A DNA stretch of 64,000 nt from assembly GCF_003337555.1 (NCBI RefSeq), contig NZ_QPJK01000016.1:62001-126000 (forward strand), given 5' to 3'. Shown in pieces: positions 1 through 8,465 of the stretch (position 1 is the stretch's first letter; each line of letters starts with the position of its first letter). The notes below the pieces were generated by a model. It saw only the letters and a program-made list of their open reading frames with translations, made no database searches and had not been told where the DNA came from. Both the position numbers and the translations under genes were made by a program. This DNA comes from Pseudorhodoferax soli. GTDB taxonomy: Bacteria; Pseudomonadota; Gammaproteobacteria; Burkholderiales; Burkholderiaceae_C.

Positions 1-48
1 CTGCTGGACGTGGCGCAGTCGGTGCTGGCGCTGTCCGACTACCTCTGA
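1..48 (+). CDS. C-terminal end of a gene truncated by the window edge; possibly a NasT-like ANTAR regulator
   Basis: An open frame enters from the left edge and ends at the TGA at 46-48, giving the last 15 residues LLDVAQSVLALSDYL. The helical pattern resembles the C-terminal helix of ANTAR RNA-binding domains, which often end in an alternating Ala/Leu helix. In related bacteria a NasT-type ANTAR antiterminator commonly lies just upstream of nitrate transport genes, and a terminator-like leader does follow here. The identification rests mainly on context, because only 15 residues are visible. Any other protein ending in an amphipathic helix would look similar. Confidence 0.3.
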   Translation: MLDVAQSVLALSDYL

Positions 49-200
49 ACGGTGCGTGCCGCGCCGCACGAGTTTTGTGCCCGGGCCACGGCGCGCACCA
101 TCTTCGCCCATGCACCATGCCAGCGGCACGCCATCAACAATCCACCACAAGCTGTTGATTTGTATGGGAAGCATGCGCTGAGCACCGTCATCAACCAGGC

Positions 201-216
201 TGGCACGCGACCTGCA
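201..216 (+). promoter_or_regulatory. Sigma-54 (-24/-12) promoter for the nitrate assimilation operon
   Basis: The sequence TGGCAC-GCGAC-CTGCA matches the sigma-54 consensus TGGCAC-N5-TTGCA at all but one base. The essential GG (202-203) and GC (214-215) are 12 bases apart, first G to first G. Transcription would start near 226-228, about 50 nt before the leader hairpin. Sigma-54 control implies activation by NtrC or another enhancer-binding protein, as expected for nitrogen assimilation. A degenerate NtrC-like half-site pair begins at 111 (TGCACCA) but is too weak to call. Nothing else was found in the gene-free stretch 49-373 apart from this promoter and the hairpin at 277. Confidence 0.75.
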
Positions 217-276
217 TAGCACCAGCACACCCGAGCCAACGGCGGCCTGGGTTCAAGGCTTCAGGGCCACAAGGAC

Positions 277-339
277 AACGGCGTCCATTTCTCGAACCGC
301 GACATGTCGCGGTCAGGAAATGGACGCCGTTTTTGTTTT
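277..339 (+). terminator. Terminator-like leader hairpin (attenuator) upstream of the nitrate operon
   Basis: The arms AACGGCGTCCATTTC (277-291) and GAAATGGACGCCGTT (317-331) form a perfect 15-bp stem, followed by TTTTT-G-TTTT (330-339). This looks like an intrinsic terminator located between the sigma-54 promoter and the first structural gene. Transcription would therefore stop before the operon unless an antitermination event occurs. The 25-nt loop holds a second hairpin, the 18-base palindrome at 296-313. In Klebsiella NasR and Azotobacter NasT systems, ANTAR proteins bind leader RNA and prevent such termination when nitrate is present. A canonical tandem hexaloop ANTAR motif could not be identified with confidence in 228-276. 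Confidence 0.75.
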
Positions 340-373
340 CCAGCTTCCCTTCTGTTCCATCCCAGGAGTTCGC

Positions 374-1630
374 ATGACCCTACACGCTCCCTCCCGCCCG
401 GCCCCGGCACGGCGCGACTTCATCCGCAAAGCCGGCGCCGTCGCGACCACCGCCCTGCTGGGCGACCTGGTCACGCGCGGCGCCTGGGCCGCGGGCTCCG
501 ATGCGCCCGAAAAGAAGGAAGTGAAGATCGGCTTCATCCCGTTGACCGACTGCGCCAGCGTGGTCATGGCCTCGGTGCTGGGCATCGACCAGAAATACGG
601 CGTCAAGATCATCCCGAGCAAGGAAGCCAGCTGGGCCGGCGTGCGCGACAAGCTCACCAACGGCGAGCTGGACATGGCCCACGTGCTGTACGGCCTGGTC
701 TACGGCGTGCACGTCGGCGTCGGTGGCCCCAAGAAGGACATGGCCGTGCTGATGGGGCTGAACCGCAACGGCCAGGCCATCACGTTGTCCAAGCAGCTGG
801 CCGACAAGGGTGCGGTGGACGGCCCGTCGCTGGCCAAGCTGATGGCCAAGGAAAAGCGCACCTACACCTTCGCCGGCACCTTCCCCACCAGCACGCACAC
901 CATGTGGCTGAACTACTGGATGGCGTCCGCAGGCATCAGCCCCGTGGCGGACGCCAAGGTCATCGTGGTGCCGCCGCCGCAGATGGTGGCCAACATGCGC
1001 GTGGGCAACATGGACGGCTTCTGCGTGGGTGAGCCCTGGAACCAGCGCGCCATCATCGACAAGATCGGCGTGACCGCGATCACCACCCAGGACATCTGGA
1101 AGGACCATCCCGAGAAGGTCCTCGGCACGCAGGCCGACTACGTCAAGGCCAACCCGAACACCTGCCGCGCCGTGATGATGGCCGTGATGGAGGCCGGCAA
1201 GTGGATCGACGCCAACTTGCAGAACAAGGCCAAGATGGCCGACGTGGTGGCCGAGAAGTCCTTCATCAACACCAGCGCCGACGCCATCAACCAGCGCATC
1301 CTGGGCCGCTACGACAACGGCATGGGCAAGACCTGGGACGACCCCAACCACATGAAGTTCTTCGACGACGGCGCGGTGAACTTCCCCTACCTGTCCGACG
1401 GCATGTGGTTCCTGACCCAGCACAAGCGCTGGGGGCTGCTGAAGGAGCACCCCGACTATCTGGCGGTTGCCAAGCAGATCAACCAGATCGACCTCTACAA
1501 GGAAGCCGCCAGCGCGCTGAAGGTCAGCGTGCCCAAGGACCCGATGCGCTCCAGCAAGCTGCTGGACGGCGTGGTCTGGGACGGCAAGGACCCCGCCAAG
1601 TACGCCGACGGTTTCAAGGTCAAGGCCTGA
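374..1630 (+). CDS. nasF: Nitrate ABC transporter substrate-binding protein (NrtA/NasF family)
   Basis: This is the periplasmic binding protein of a nitrate/nitrite ABC importer. The 418-aa product opens with a Tat signal around residues 13-40 (RRDFIRK, then an Ala-rich stretch ending AWA), followed by a CmpA/NrtA-type fold with motifs such as KIGFIPLTDCASVV and GEPWNQRAI. The ATG at 374 was chosen because AGGAG lies at 364-368. An upstream in-frame ATG at 320 falls inside the leader hairpin and would put 18 residues before the Tat signal. The permease gene follows after 20 nt. Control is probably by the sigma-54 promoter and leader attenuator. Taurine or sulfonate binding is less likely because reductase genes follow. 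Confidence 0.93.
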   Translation: MTLHAPSRPAPARRDFIRKAGAVATTALLGDLVTRGAWAAGSDAPEKKEVKIGFIPLTDCASVVMASVLGIDQKYGVKIIPSKEASWAGVRDKLTNGELDMAHVLYGLVYGVHVGVGGPKKDMAVLMGLNRNGQAITLSKQLADKGAVDGPSLAKLMAKEKRTYTFAGTFPTSTHTMWLNYWMASAGISPVADAKVIVVPPPQMVANMRVGNMDGFCVGEPWNQRAIIDKIGVTAITTQDIWKDHPEKVLGTQADYVKANPNTCRAVMMAVMEAGKWIDANLQNKAKMADVVAEKSFINTSADAINQRILGRYDNGMGKTWDDPNHMKFFDDGAVNFPYLSDGMWFLTQHKRWGLLKEHPDYLAVAKQINQIDLYKEAASALKVSVPKDPMRSSKLLDGVVWDGKDPAKYADGFKVKA

Positions 1631-1650
1631 GCGCCAGAAAGGAGCACCCC

Positions 1651-2574
1651 ATGGTTTCCGCTGTCTTCCATTCCCCCATCGAGGCCATCGCGCCCGATGC
1701 CGCGCCGCGCGACCTCAAGGTCGTGCCCAAGGCCGCCGCCAACGACGCGCCTTCTGCTGCTGCCCCTGCCCCCGTGCGCAAGCTGCCCTTCGACTGGCGC
1801 GGCCTGTGGCTGCGCGTGCTGCCGCCGCTGGCCGGGCTGGGCCTGCTGGTGGTGCTGTGGGAGATCGTCTCGGTCACCACGGCCGGCAGCATCCCGACGC
1901 CGCGCGACACCTGGGCGCAGGCCGTCGACGTGTTCAGCAACCCCTTCTACAGCAACGGCCCGAACGACCAGGGCGTGGGCTGGAACGTGCTGTCCTCGCT
2001 GCAGCGCGTGGCCATGGGCTTCGGCCTGGCGGCGTTGGTGGGCATTCCAGCGGGCTTCGCGATCGGGCGCTTCACCTTTCTGTCGCGCATGTTCAACCCG
2101 CTGATCGCCCTGTTGCGACCCGTGTCACCGCTGGCCTGGCTGCCGATTGGCCTGCTGGTGTTCAAGGGCGCGAACCCGGCCGCGATTTGGACCATTTTCA
2201 TCTGCTCGATCTGGCCCATGATCATCAACACCGCGGTGGGCGTGCAGCGTGTGCCGCAGGACTACATGAACGTGGCCCGCGTGCTGAACCTGTCGGAATG
2301 GAAGATCGTCACCAAGATCCTGTTCCCGGCCGTGCTGCCCTACATGCTGACCGGCGTGCGCCTCGCGGTAGGCACGGCCTGGCTCGTGATCGTGGCGGCC
2401 GAGATGCTGACCGGCGGCGTCGGCATCGGCTTCTGGGTCTGGGACGAATGGAACAACCTCAACGTCAAGAACATCATCATCGCCATCTTCGTGATCGGCA
2501 TCGTCGGACTGCTGCTGGAGTACGCGCTCATCAAGCTGGCCTCCGCTTTCACATTCGAAGAGGTGAAGTCATGA
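1651..2574 (+). CDS. nasE: Nitrate ABC transporter permease (NrtB/NasE family)
   Basis: This inner-membrane permease of the nitrate importer has 307 residues. A cytoplasmic, Ala/Pro-rich N-terminal segment of about 50 residues precedes about six hydrophobic segments. The binding-protein-dependent transport signature is visible as the EAA-type loop around VQRVPQDYMNVARVLNLSEWKI. The start at 1651 is supported by AAAGGAG just upstream. The long N-terminal tail is typical of NrtB proteins. The stop overlaps the start of the ATPase gene by four bases (ATGA), so the two are probably translationally coupled. Confidence 0.93.
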   Translation: MVSAVFHSPIEAIAPDAAPRDLKVVPKAAANDAPSAAAPAPVRKLPFDWRGLWLRVLPPLAGLGLLVVLWEIVSVTTAGSIPTPRDTWAQAVDVFSNPFYSNGPNDQGVGWNVLSSLQRVAMGFGLAALVGIPAGFAIGRFTFLSRMFNPLIALLRPVSPLAWLPIGLLVFKGANPAAIWTIFICSIWPMIINTAVGVQRVPQDYMNVARVLNLSEWKIVTKILFPAVLPYMLTGVRLAVGTAWLVIVAAEMLTGGVGIGFWVWDEWNNLNVKNIIIAIFVIGIVGLLLEYALIKLASAFTFEEVKS

Positions 2575-3377
2575 GCGACAAAAAGTTCATCGAAATCCAG
2601 GGCATCGAGCAGACCTTCAAGACCGCCCGCGGCCCCTTCATCGCGCTGCGCGACATCCATCTCACGGTGGCCAAGGGCGAATTCGTCGCGTTGATCGGCC
2701 ACTCGGGCTGCGGCAAGTCCACGCTACTGAACCTGATCGCCGGCCTGACCTTGCCGACCCAGGGCACGCTGCTGTGCGCCAACAAGGAGATCGCCGGCCC
2801 CGGGCCCGAGCGCGCCGTGGTGTTCCAGAACCATTCGCTGCTCCCCTGGCTGACCTGCTTCGAGAACATCTACCTGGGCGTGGAGCGCGTGTTCGGCAGC
2901 AAGGAGAGCAAGGCCCAACTGAAGCAACGCACCGACGCCGCGCTCGCGCTGGTTGGCCTGACGCCTGCCACGCACAAGCGCCCCGGCGAGATCTCCGGCG
3001 GCATGAAGCAGCGTGTGGGCATCGCCCGCGCGCTGGCCATGGAGCCCAAGGTGCTGCTCATGGACGAGCCCTTCGGCGCGCTGGACGCACTCACGCGTGC
3101 CAAGCTGCAGGACGAGCTGCTGGCCATCGTGCAGAAGACGCAGAGCACGGTGGTGATGGTCACGCACGATGTGGACGAGGCCGTGCTGCTGTCCGACAAG
3201 ATCGTGATGATGACCAACGGCCCGGCCGCCACCATCGGCGAGGTGCTGAGCGTCGACCTGCCGCGCCCGCGCAACCGCGTTGAACTGGCCGAGGACCGCG
3301 ACTACGTGATGTACCGCAAGGCCGTGATCGACTTCCTCTACACGCGCCAGGCGCATGTGGAGAAGCACGCCGCGTGA
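2571..3377 (+). CDS. nasD: Nitrate ABC transporter ATP-binding protein (NrtD/NasD family)
   Basis: This 268-aa ATPase would energise nitrate uptake with the binding protein and permease just upstream. It shows a complete ABC domain: Walker A GHSGCGKST, signature SGGMKQRVGIARAL, Walker B VLLMDEPFGALD and the H-loop in VTHDVDEA. It lacks the C-terminal sensor domain of cyanobacterial NrtC and so corresponds to the NrtD/NasD type. The ATG at 2571 overlaps the permease stop. A 122-nt gap without an obvious promoter or terminator separates it from the reductase genes, so it is probably part of one transcript with them. Confidence 0.93.
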   Translation: MSDKKFIEIQGIEQTFKTARGPFIALRDIHLTVAKGEFVALIGHSGCGKSTLLNLIAGLTLPTQGTLLCANKEIAGPGPERAVVFQNHSLLPWLTCFENIYLGVERVFGSKESKAQLKQRTDAALALVGLTPATHKRPGEISGGMKQRVGIARALAMEPKVLLMDEPFGALDALTRAKLQDELLAIVQKTQSTVVMVTHDVDEAVLLSDKIVMMTNGPAATIGEVLSVDLPRPRNRVELAEDRDYVMYRKAVIDFLYTRQAHVEKHAA

Positions 3378-3499
3378 GGCCGCGGTGCCACGCACAGCCT
3401 TCATCCGCGTCGCTGGCCTCTGCCGGCGCAGGACGGCGGCGCGCGATGGGGCGGGCAGGCTGTGCGATCGACCGCCTGCATCTGTAGAAAGGCCAACCC

Positions 3500-4714
3500 A
3501 TGAAGAAGATGAAACTCGTGATGGTGGGGAACGGCATGGCTGGCGTGCGCACGCTGGAGGAGTTGCTCAAGATCGCGCCGGGCCTGTACGACATCACGGT
3601 CTTCGGCGCCGAGCCCCATCCCAACTACAACCGCATCATGCTGTCGCCCGTGCTGGCGGGCGAGCAAACGCTGGACGAGATCGTCCTGAACCCGTGGAAC
3701 TGGTACCGCGACAACGGCATCACGCTGCATGCGGGCAAGAAGGTCGTGTCGGTGGACCGCCGCCAGCGCACCGTGCGCGCCGAGGACGGCACCGAGGCCG
3801 CCTACGACCGGCTGCTGCTCGCCACGGGCTCCAACCCCTTCATGCTGCCGCTGCCGGGCGCAGACCTGCAGGGCGTGGTGGCCTACCGCGACATCGCCGA
3901 CACGCAGGCCATGATCGAGGCGGCCATGACCTACCGGCATGCCGTGGTGATCGGCGGCGGACTGCTGGGCCTGGAAGCGGCCAACGGCCTGAAGCTGCGC
4001 GGCATGGAGGTCAGCGTGGTGCACCACGGCGACTGGTTGATGGAGCGCCAGCTGGACTCCACCGCCGGCGCGCTGCTGCGCGGCGCGCTGGAGCAGCGCG
4101 GCCTGCACTTCCTGCTCAACGCGCACACAGCCGAGATGCTCGGCAACGACCAGGGGCGCGTGTGCGCGGTGCGCTTCCAGGACGGACGCGAAGTGCCAGC
4201 CGACCTGGTGGTGATGGCCGTGGGCATCCGGCCCAACATCGCGCTGGCGCAGCAGATGCGCCTGCACTGCGAACACGCCATCGTGGTGAATGACACCATG
4301 CAAACCGTGACCGACGCGCGCATCTACGCGGTCGGCGAATGCGCCCAGCACCGGGGCGTGGCCTACGGCTTGGTGGCGCCGCTGTTCGAGCAGGGCAAGG
4401 TGGCGGCCAACCACCTGGCCCAGCATGGCATCGGCCGCTACCAGGGATCCCAGACGTCGACCAAGCTCAAGGTCACGGGCCTGGACCTGTTCTCGGCCGG
4501 CGATTTCAAGGGCGGCGAGGGCACGGAGGAGATCGTCATGAGCGACCCGTTCAGCGGCGTCTACAAGAAGCTCGTGCTGCAGGGCGACAAGCTGGTCGGT
4601 GCCTGCCTGTACGGCGATACCGTGGACGGCAACTGGTACTTCGAGCTGCTGCGCGAGGGCCGCGATGTGGGCGCACTGCGCAACCAGCTGATGTTCGGGG
4701 AACCCACCGCATGA
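3500..4714 (+). CDS. nasC: FAD/NAD-dependent oxidoreductase subunit of assimilatory nitrate reductase (NasC-like)
   Basis: The product probably transfers electrons from NAD(P)H to the catalytic subunit NasA in the cytoplasm. The 404-aa protein has the pyridine-nucleotide-disulfide oxidoreductase fold: an N-terminal FAD site (MVGNGMAG), a second NAD site (VVIGGGLLGLEAA), the FAD motif IYAVGECAQHRG, and a C-terminal rubredoxin-reductase-like domain (SGVYKKLVLQ). It resembles the N-terminal third of NirB but ends before any BFD, siroheme or 4Fe-4S region, so it is not itself a nitrite reductase. The start at 3500 has GAAAGG upstream. Its stop overlaps the nasA start (ATGA), which supports joint function. 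Confidence 0.82.
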   Translation: MKKMKLVMVGNGMAGVRTLEELLKIAPGLYDITVFGAEPHPNYNRIMLSPVLAGEQTLDEIVLNPWNWYRDNGITLHAGKKVVSVDRRQRTVRAEDGTEAAYDRLLLATGSNPFMLPLPGADLQGVVAYRDIADTQAMIEAAMTYRHAVVIGGGLLGLEAANGLKLRGMEVSVVHHGDWLMERQLDSTAGALLRGALEQRGLHFLLNAHTAEMLGNDQGRVCAVRFQDGREVPADLVVMAVGIRPNIALAQQMRLHCEHAIVVNDTMQTVTDARIYAVGECAQHRGVAYGLVAPLFEQGKVAANHLAQHGIGRYQGSQTSTKLKVTGLDLFSAGDFKGGEGTEEIVMSDPFSGVYKKLVLQGDKLVGACLYGDTVDGNWYFELLREGRDVGALRNQLMFGEPTA

Positions 4715-7482
4715 GCCCTTCCACCCAGACCCGCTCCACGTGCCCCTACTGCGGCGTCGGCTGCGGCGTGGTCATCGAGGCGCAGGCCGGCCAGATCATC
4801 GGCGTGCGGGGCGATCCGGACCACCCCGCCAACTTCGGCCGGCTGTGCACCAAGGGCTCGACGCTGCACCTGACCGCCACCGCGGAGGTCACGCGCCAGA
4901 CGCGCTTGCTGCAGCCCATGCAGCGCGCAGCGCGCGGCGCGGCGCCGCAGCCGCTGGGCTGGAACGCAGCGCTGGACGGCGCGGCCGAGCGCTTCGCCCG
5001 CGTGATCGCCGAGCACGGGCCGGATGCCGTGGGCTTCTACCTCTCGGGCCAACTGCTGACCGAGGACTATTACGTCTTCAACAAGCTGGCCAAGGGGCTC
5101 ATCGGCACCAACAACCTGGACACCAATTCGCGCCTGTGCATGAGCAGCGCGGTGGCCGGCTACAAGCAGACATTGGGCGCGGACGCGCCGCCGGCCTGCT
5201 ACGACGACCTGCAGCACGCCGGCTGCCTGTTCATCGTGGGCAGCAACACGGCCTGGGCGCACCCCATCCTGTTCCGCCGCATCGAGGACGCCAAGCGCGC
5301 CAACCCGGCGCTTCAGATCGTGGTGGTGGACCCGCGCCGCACCGACACCTGCGAGATCGCCGACCTGCACCTCGCCCTGCAGCCGGGCACCGACGTGATG
5401 CTGTTCCACGGCATGCTGCACCTGATGCTGCGCGAGGGCTGGACGCAGCCGGGCTACATCGCGGCCCACACCAGCGGTTTCGACGCGCTCGCCGCCCTGG
5501 TGCGCGACTGCACGCCCGAGGCCGTGGCCCAGGTCTGCGGCATCACGCAGAACGCGCTGGCCCGGGCCACGCGCCTGTTCGCCACCTCGCCGGCCACGCT
5601 GAGCCTGTACTGCATGGGCATGAACCAGTCGACCAGCGGCACGGCCAAGAACGCGGCGCTGATCAACCTGCACCTGGCCACGGCCCAGATCGGCCGCGCC
5701 GGCGCCGGCCCCTTCTCGCTGACCGGCCAGCCCAATGCCATGGGCGGGCGCGAGGTGGGCGGGCTGTCCAACCTGCTGCCCGCGCACCGCGACATGGCCA
5801 ATGCCACCCACCGCGCGGAAGTTGCGGCGTTCTGGGGCGTGGAGAGCATCCCGGCCCTGCCTGGCAAGAGCGCGATCGAGATGTTCCAGGCCGCGGCCGA
5901 CGGCGAGATCCGCGCGCTGTGGATCGCCTGCACGAATCCGGCCCAGTCCATGCCCGACCAGGCCACCGTGCGGCGTGCGCTGGAGCGCGCGGAGTTCGTC
6001 GTGGTGCAGGAGGCCTTTGCCGGCACCGCCACCTGCGCCTTCGCCGACCTGCTGCTGCCGGCCACGACCTGGGGCGAGAAGGAAGGCACGGTCACCAACA
6101 GCGAGCGGCGCATCTCGCGCGTGCGGGCGGCCGTGCCGCCATCGGGCGAGGCGCGGCACGACTGGACCATCGCGGCCGACTTCGCGCGCCGGCTGGCCGG
6201 CCGGCTCGGGCGTGGCGCAGCGCTGTTCCCGTACCGCACGCCCGAGTCGGTCTGGAACGAGCACCGCGAGACCACGCGCGGCCGCGACCTGGACATCACC
6301 GGCATGGACTACGCCATGCTGGAGGCCGCGCCGCAGCAGTGGCCGCTGCCGGCAGGTGCCACGCAGGGCAAGCCGCGCCTGTACGAGGACGGCCGCTTCG
6401 CCACGGCCGACGGCCGGGCGCGCTTTGCCGCCGCGCCCTACCAGCCCGTGGCGGAGCCGCGCGACGGGCGCTACCCCTTCTCGCTGAACACCGGCCGCCT
6501 GCGCGACCAATGGCACGGCATGAGCCGCACGGGCACGCTGGGCCGGCTGTTCGGCCACGTGCCCGAACCCACGGTGCAGATGCATGCGCAGGACATGGCC
6601 CGCCAGCACCTGGCAGAGGGGGACCTGGTCTACCTGACCTCGCGGCGCGGCAGCATCGTGGTGCCGGTGGCGGCCAGCCCCGACCTGGGTGCCTCACAGG
6701 CCTTCATCGCCATGCACTGGGGGCCCGAATACCTGGGCGGGCGCAGCAGCACCGGCACGGCCCTGGCCGGCGTGAACGCCCTGACGACGCCTGCGCACTG
6801 CCCTGTCTCCAAGCAGCCCGAACTCAAGCACACCGCGGTCAAGATCCTCAAGGCCGAGCTGCCCTGGTCGCTGCTGGCCATGGCCTGGCTGCCCGAAGAC
6901 CAGGCGCTGCGCGTGCGCGCGCAGCTGCGCGCGCTGGCTGACGCCCTGCCCTTCGTGAGTTGCGTGCCGTTCGGCGGCACGGGGCGCACCGGCGTGCTAC
7001 TGCGCGCCGCGGGCCACGAGGCGCCGGACAGCAGCCTGCTGGCGCAGATCGAGCAGCTGCTGGGCCTGTCGGGCTCGGACACGCTGCGCTACGCCGATCC
7101 ACGGCGCGGCCAGCGCCGTGCCGTGCGGCTGCAACGCGAGGGTGCAGCCGCCCATGTGGTGGGCGTGCTGCTGGCCGGTGACACGCGCGCAGAGGCCTGG
7201 ATCCGCGCGCTGTTGCAAGACCAGCTGCCGGCGCAGGATTTCGGCCGCCAGCTGCTGTCGTTCCAGGCCAAGGCGCCAGCCGGTGTCCAGTCACGCGGCA
7301 AGGTCGTGTGCAGCTGCTTCGGCGTCAGCGAGTCGGCCATCCGCGACAGGCTCAGCCAGTGCAGCGGCAGCGGCGAGCAACGCCTGGCCGCGCTGCAGGG
7401 CGCGCTGCAGTGCGGCACCAACTGCGGCTCCTGCGTGCCCGAGCTCAAGCGCATGGTCCGCGCCACGGAGGCGCTCGCATGA
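4711..7482 (+). CDS. nasA: Assimilatory nitrate reductase, catalytic subunit
   Basis: This cytoplasmic molybdopterin enzyme reduces nitrate to nitrite. The 923-aa protein begins with a 4Fe-4S motif (C11, C14, C18, C46). Molybdopterin oxidoreductase and dinucleotide-binding domains follow, with C143 in NSRLCMSSA as the expected molybdenum ligand. The C-terminus has a BFD-like [2Fe-2S] domain (VVCSCFGVSE...CGTNCGSCVPE), typical of NAD(P)H-linked NasA. There is no signal peptide, which separates it from periplasmic NapA. The ATG at 4711 overlaps the nasC stop, and the stop overlaps the next open frame. It needs bis-MGD cofactor; mog lies at 18599. Confidence 0.95.
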   Translation: MSPSTQTRSTCPYCGVGCGVVIEAQAGQIIGVRGDPDHPANFGRLCTKGSTLHLTATAEVTRQTRLLQPMQRAARGAAPQPLGWNAALDGAAERFARVIAEHGPDAVGFYLSGQLLTEDYYVFNKLAKGLIGTNNLDTNSRLCMSSAVAGYKQTLGADAPPACYDDLQHAGCLFIVGSNTAWAHPILFRRIEDAKRANPALQIVVVDPRRTDTCEIADLHLALQPGTDVMLFHGMLHLMLREGWTQPGYIAAHTSGFDALAALVRDCTPEAVAQVCGITQNALARATRLFATSPATLSLYCMGMNQSTSGTAKNAALINLHLATAQIGRAGAGPFSLTGQPNAMGGREVGGLSNLLPAHRDMANATHRAEVAAFWGVESIPALPGKSAIEMFQAAADGEIRALWIACTNPAQSMPDQATVRRALERAEFVVVQEAFAGTATCAFADLLLPATTWGEKEGTVTNSERRISRVRAAVPPSGEARHDWTIAADFARRLAGRLGRGAALFPYRTPESVWNEHRETTRGRDLDITGMDYAMLEAAPQQWPLPAGATQGKPRLYEDGRFATADGRARFAAAPYQPVAEPRDGRYPFSLNTGRLRDQWHGMSRTGTLGRLFGHVPEPTVQMHAQDMARQHLAEGDLVYLTSRRGSIVVPVAASPDLGASQAFIAMHWGPEYLGGRSSTGTALAGVNALTTPAHCPVSKQPELKHTAVKILKAELPWSLLAMAWLPEDQALRVRAQLRALADALPFVSCVPFGGTGRTGVLLRAAGHEAPDSSLLAQIEQLLGLSGSDTLRYADPRRGQRRAVRLQREGAAAHVVGVLLAGDTRAEAWIRALLQDQLPAQDFGRQLLSFQAKAPAGVQSRGKVVCSCFGVSESAIRDRLSQCSGSGEQRLAALQGALQCGTNCGSCVPELKRMVRATEALA

Positions 7483-7557
7483 ACGCCCTACCCTGCGCCG
7501 ACGGCATAAGCCGACTCACGATCCGGCATAAGCCCTGCGGGACAATCGCCCCAACCA

Positions 7558-8465
7558 TGGGAAGCATTGCGCACTACATCAAGGAAATCGGCCGCGGCGC
7601 ACGGGGCGCCAAGCCGCTCGCGCGCGAGCAGGCGGCCGATCTGTTCGGCCAGATCCTGGACGGGGCGGTGACCGATCTGGAGATCGGCGCTTTCTGCCTG
7701 GCCATGCGCGTCAAGGGGGAGACCACCTCCGAGATGGCCGGCTTCCTGGACGCCACGCATGCCCGTCTCGCCAAGCTGCCGGCCAGCGACCGGCCGGTCG
7801 TGGTGCTGCCAAGCTACAACGGGGCGCGCAAGCTGCCGGTGCTGACGCCGCTGCTGGCCTTGCTGCTCGCCCGCGAGGGCCTGCCGGTGCTGGTGCATGG
7901 AAGCGCCACCGAATCGAGCCGCGTGCTGGCCAGCGAGGTGCTTGCGCTGCTCGATCGGCCGGCCTGGTCCAGCCTCCGCCGGATCGGCGATGGCGAGGTG
8001 GCCATGGTGGGCACCGAATTGCTGCACCCAGGCCTGCAGCGCCTGCTCGATGTGCGCCGCGTGGTCGGGCTGCGCAACGCCGGGCACAGCGTCGTCAAGC
8101 TCATGCAGCCGGTGGACGGCCCGGCCGTGGTGATCGGCAGCTACACCCATCCGGCGTTCGCTGCCGTCATGACCGAATTGTTCGAACTGCTGGGCATGAC
8201 GGCCCTGCTCTCGCGCGGGCTGGAAGGCGAGGTCGTCAGCGACCCGCGCCGCACGCCGCAGCTGGACGGCTTCCTGCGCGGCCGGCCGGTCCCCCTGCAG
8301 GCCCAGCAACCCGGCACGCAGGCCGAGGTGCCAGGCCTGCCTGCCTCGATCGCCGCAGCCGACACCGCCGAGTACACGCGCAGCGTGCTGGCCGGCCGCC
8401 TGCCCGTACCGCCGGCCATCGCTGCCCAGGTCGACCACATCCTCCAATTGACGTCCCACGCATGA
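7558..8465 (+). CDS. ybiB: YbiB family DNA-binding protein (TrpD-like fold)
   Basis: The 302-aa product belongs to the glycosyltransferase/anthranilate phosphoribosyltransferase-like YbiB (TrpD2) family. E. coli YbiB binds DNA and is not an enzyme of tryptophan synthesis. The start at 7558 gives MGSIAHYIKEIGRG, the conserved family N-terminus. A frame-compatible ATG at 7479 overlaps the nasA stop but would add 26 residues unlike the family. The gene ends in a four-base overlap with cobA. Its placement between nasA and cobA suggests cotranscription, but a direct role in nitrate metabolism is not shown by the sequence. Confidence 0.85.

Noticed and set aside
111-128. NtrC binding site TGCACCA-N4-AGCGGCA
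   Set aside because: Only the left half fits the consensus; the right half matches four of seven bases. No second site was found.
228-276. Tandem hexaloop ANTAR hairpins in the nitrate leader
   Set aside because: Short stems such as GCCT/AGGC (245-259) and GGC/GCC (257-268) can be drawn, but their loops lack the expected A1/G4 pattern. Not enough to annotate.
320-373. An earlier ATG start for the nitrate-binding protein
   Set aside because: It lies inside the leader hairpin, has no ribosome-binding site and would put 18 extra residues before a Tat signal. The ATG at 374 has AGGAG upstream.
4561-6609. A 682-codon open frame antisense to nasA
   Set aside because: nasA has all cofactor motifs on the plus strand; the antisense product is Ala/Arg/Gly/His-rich noise.
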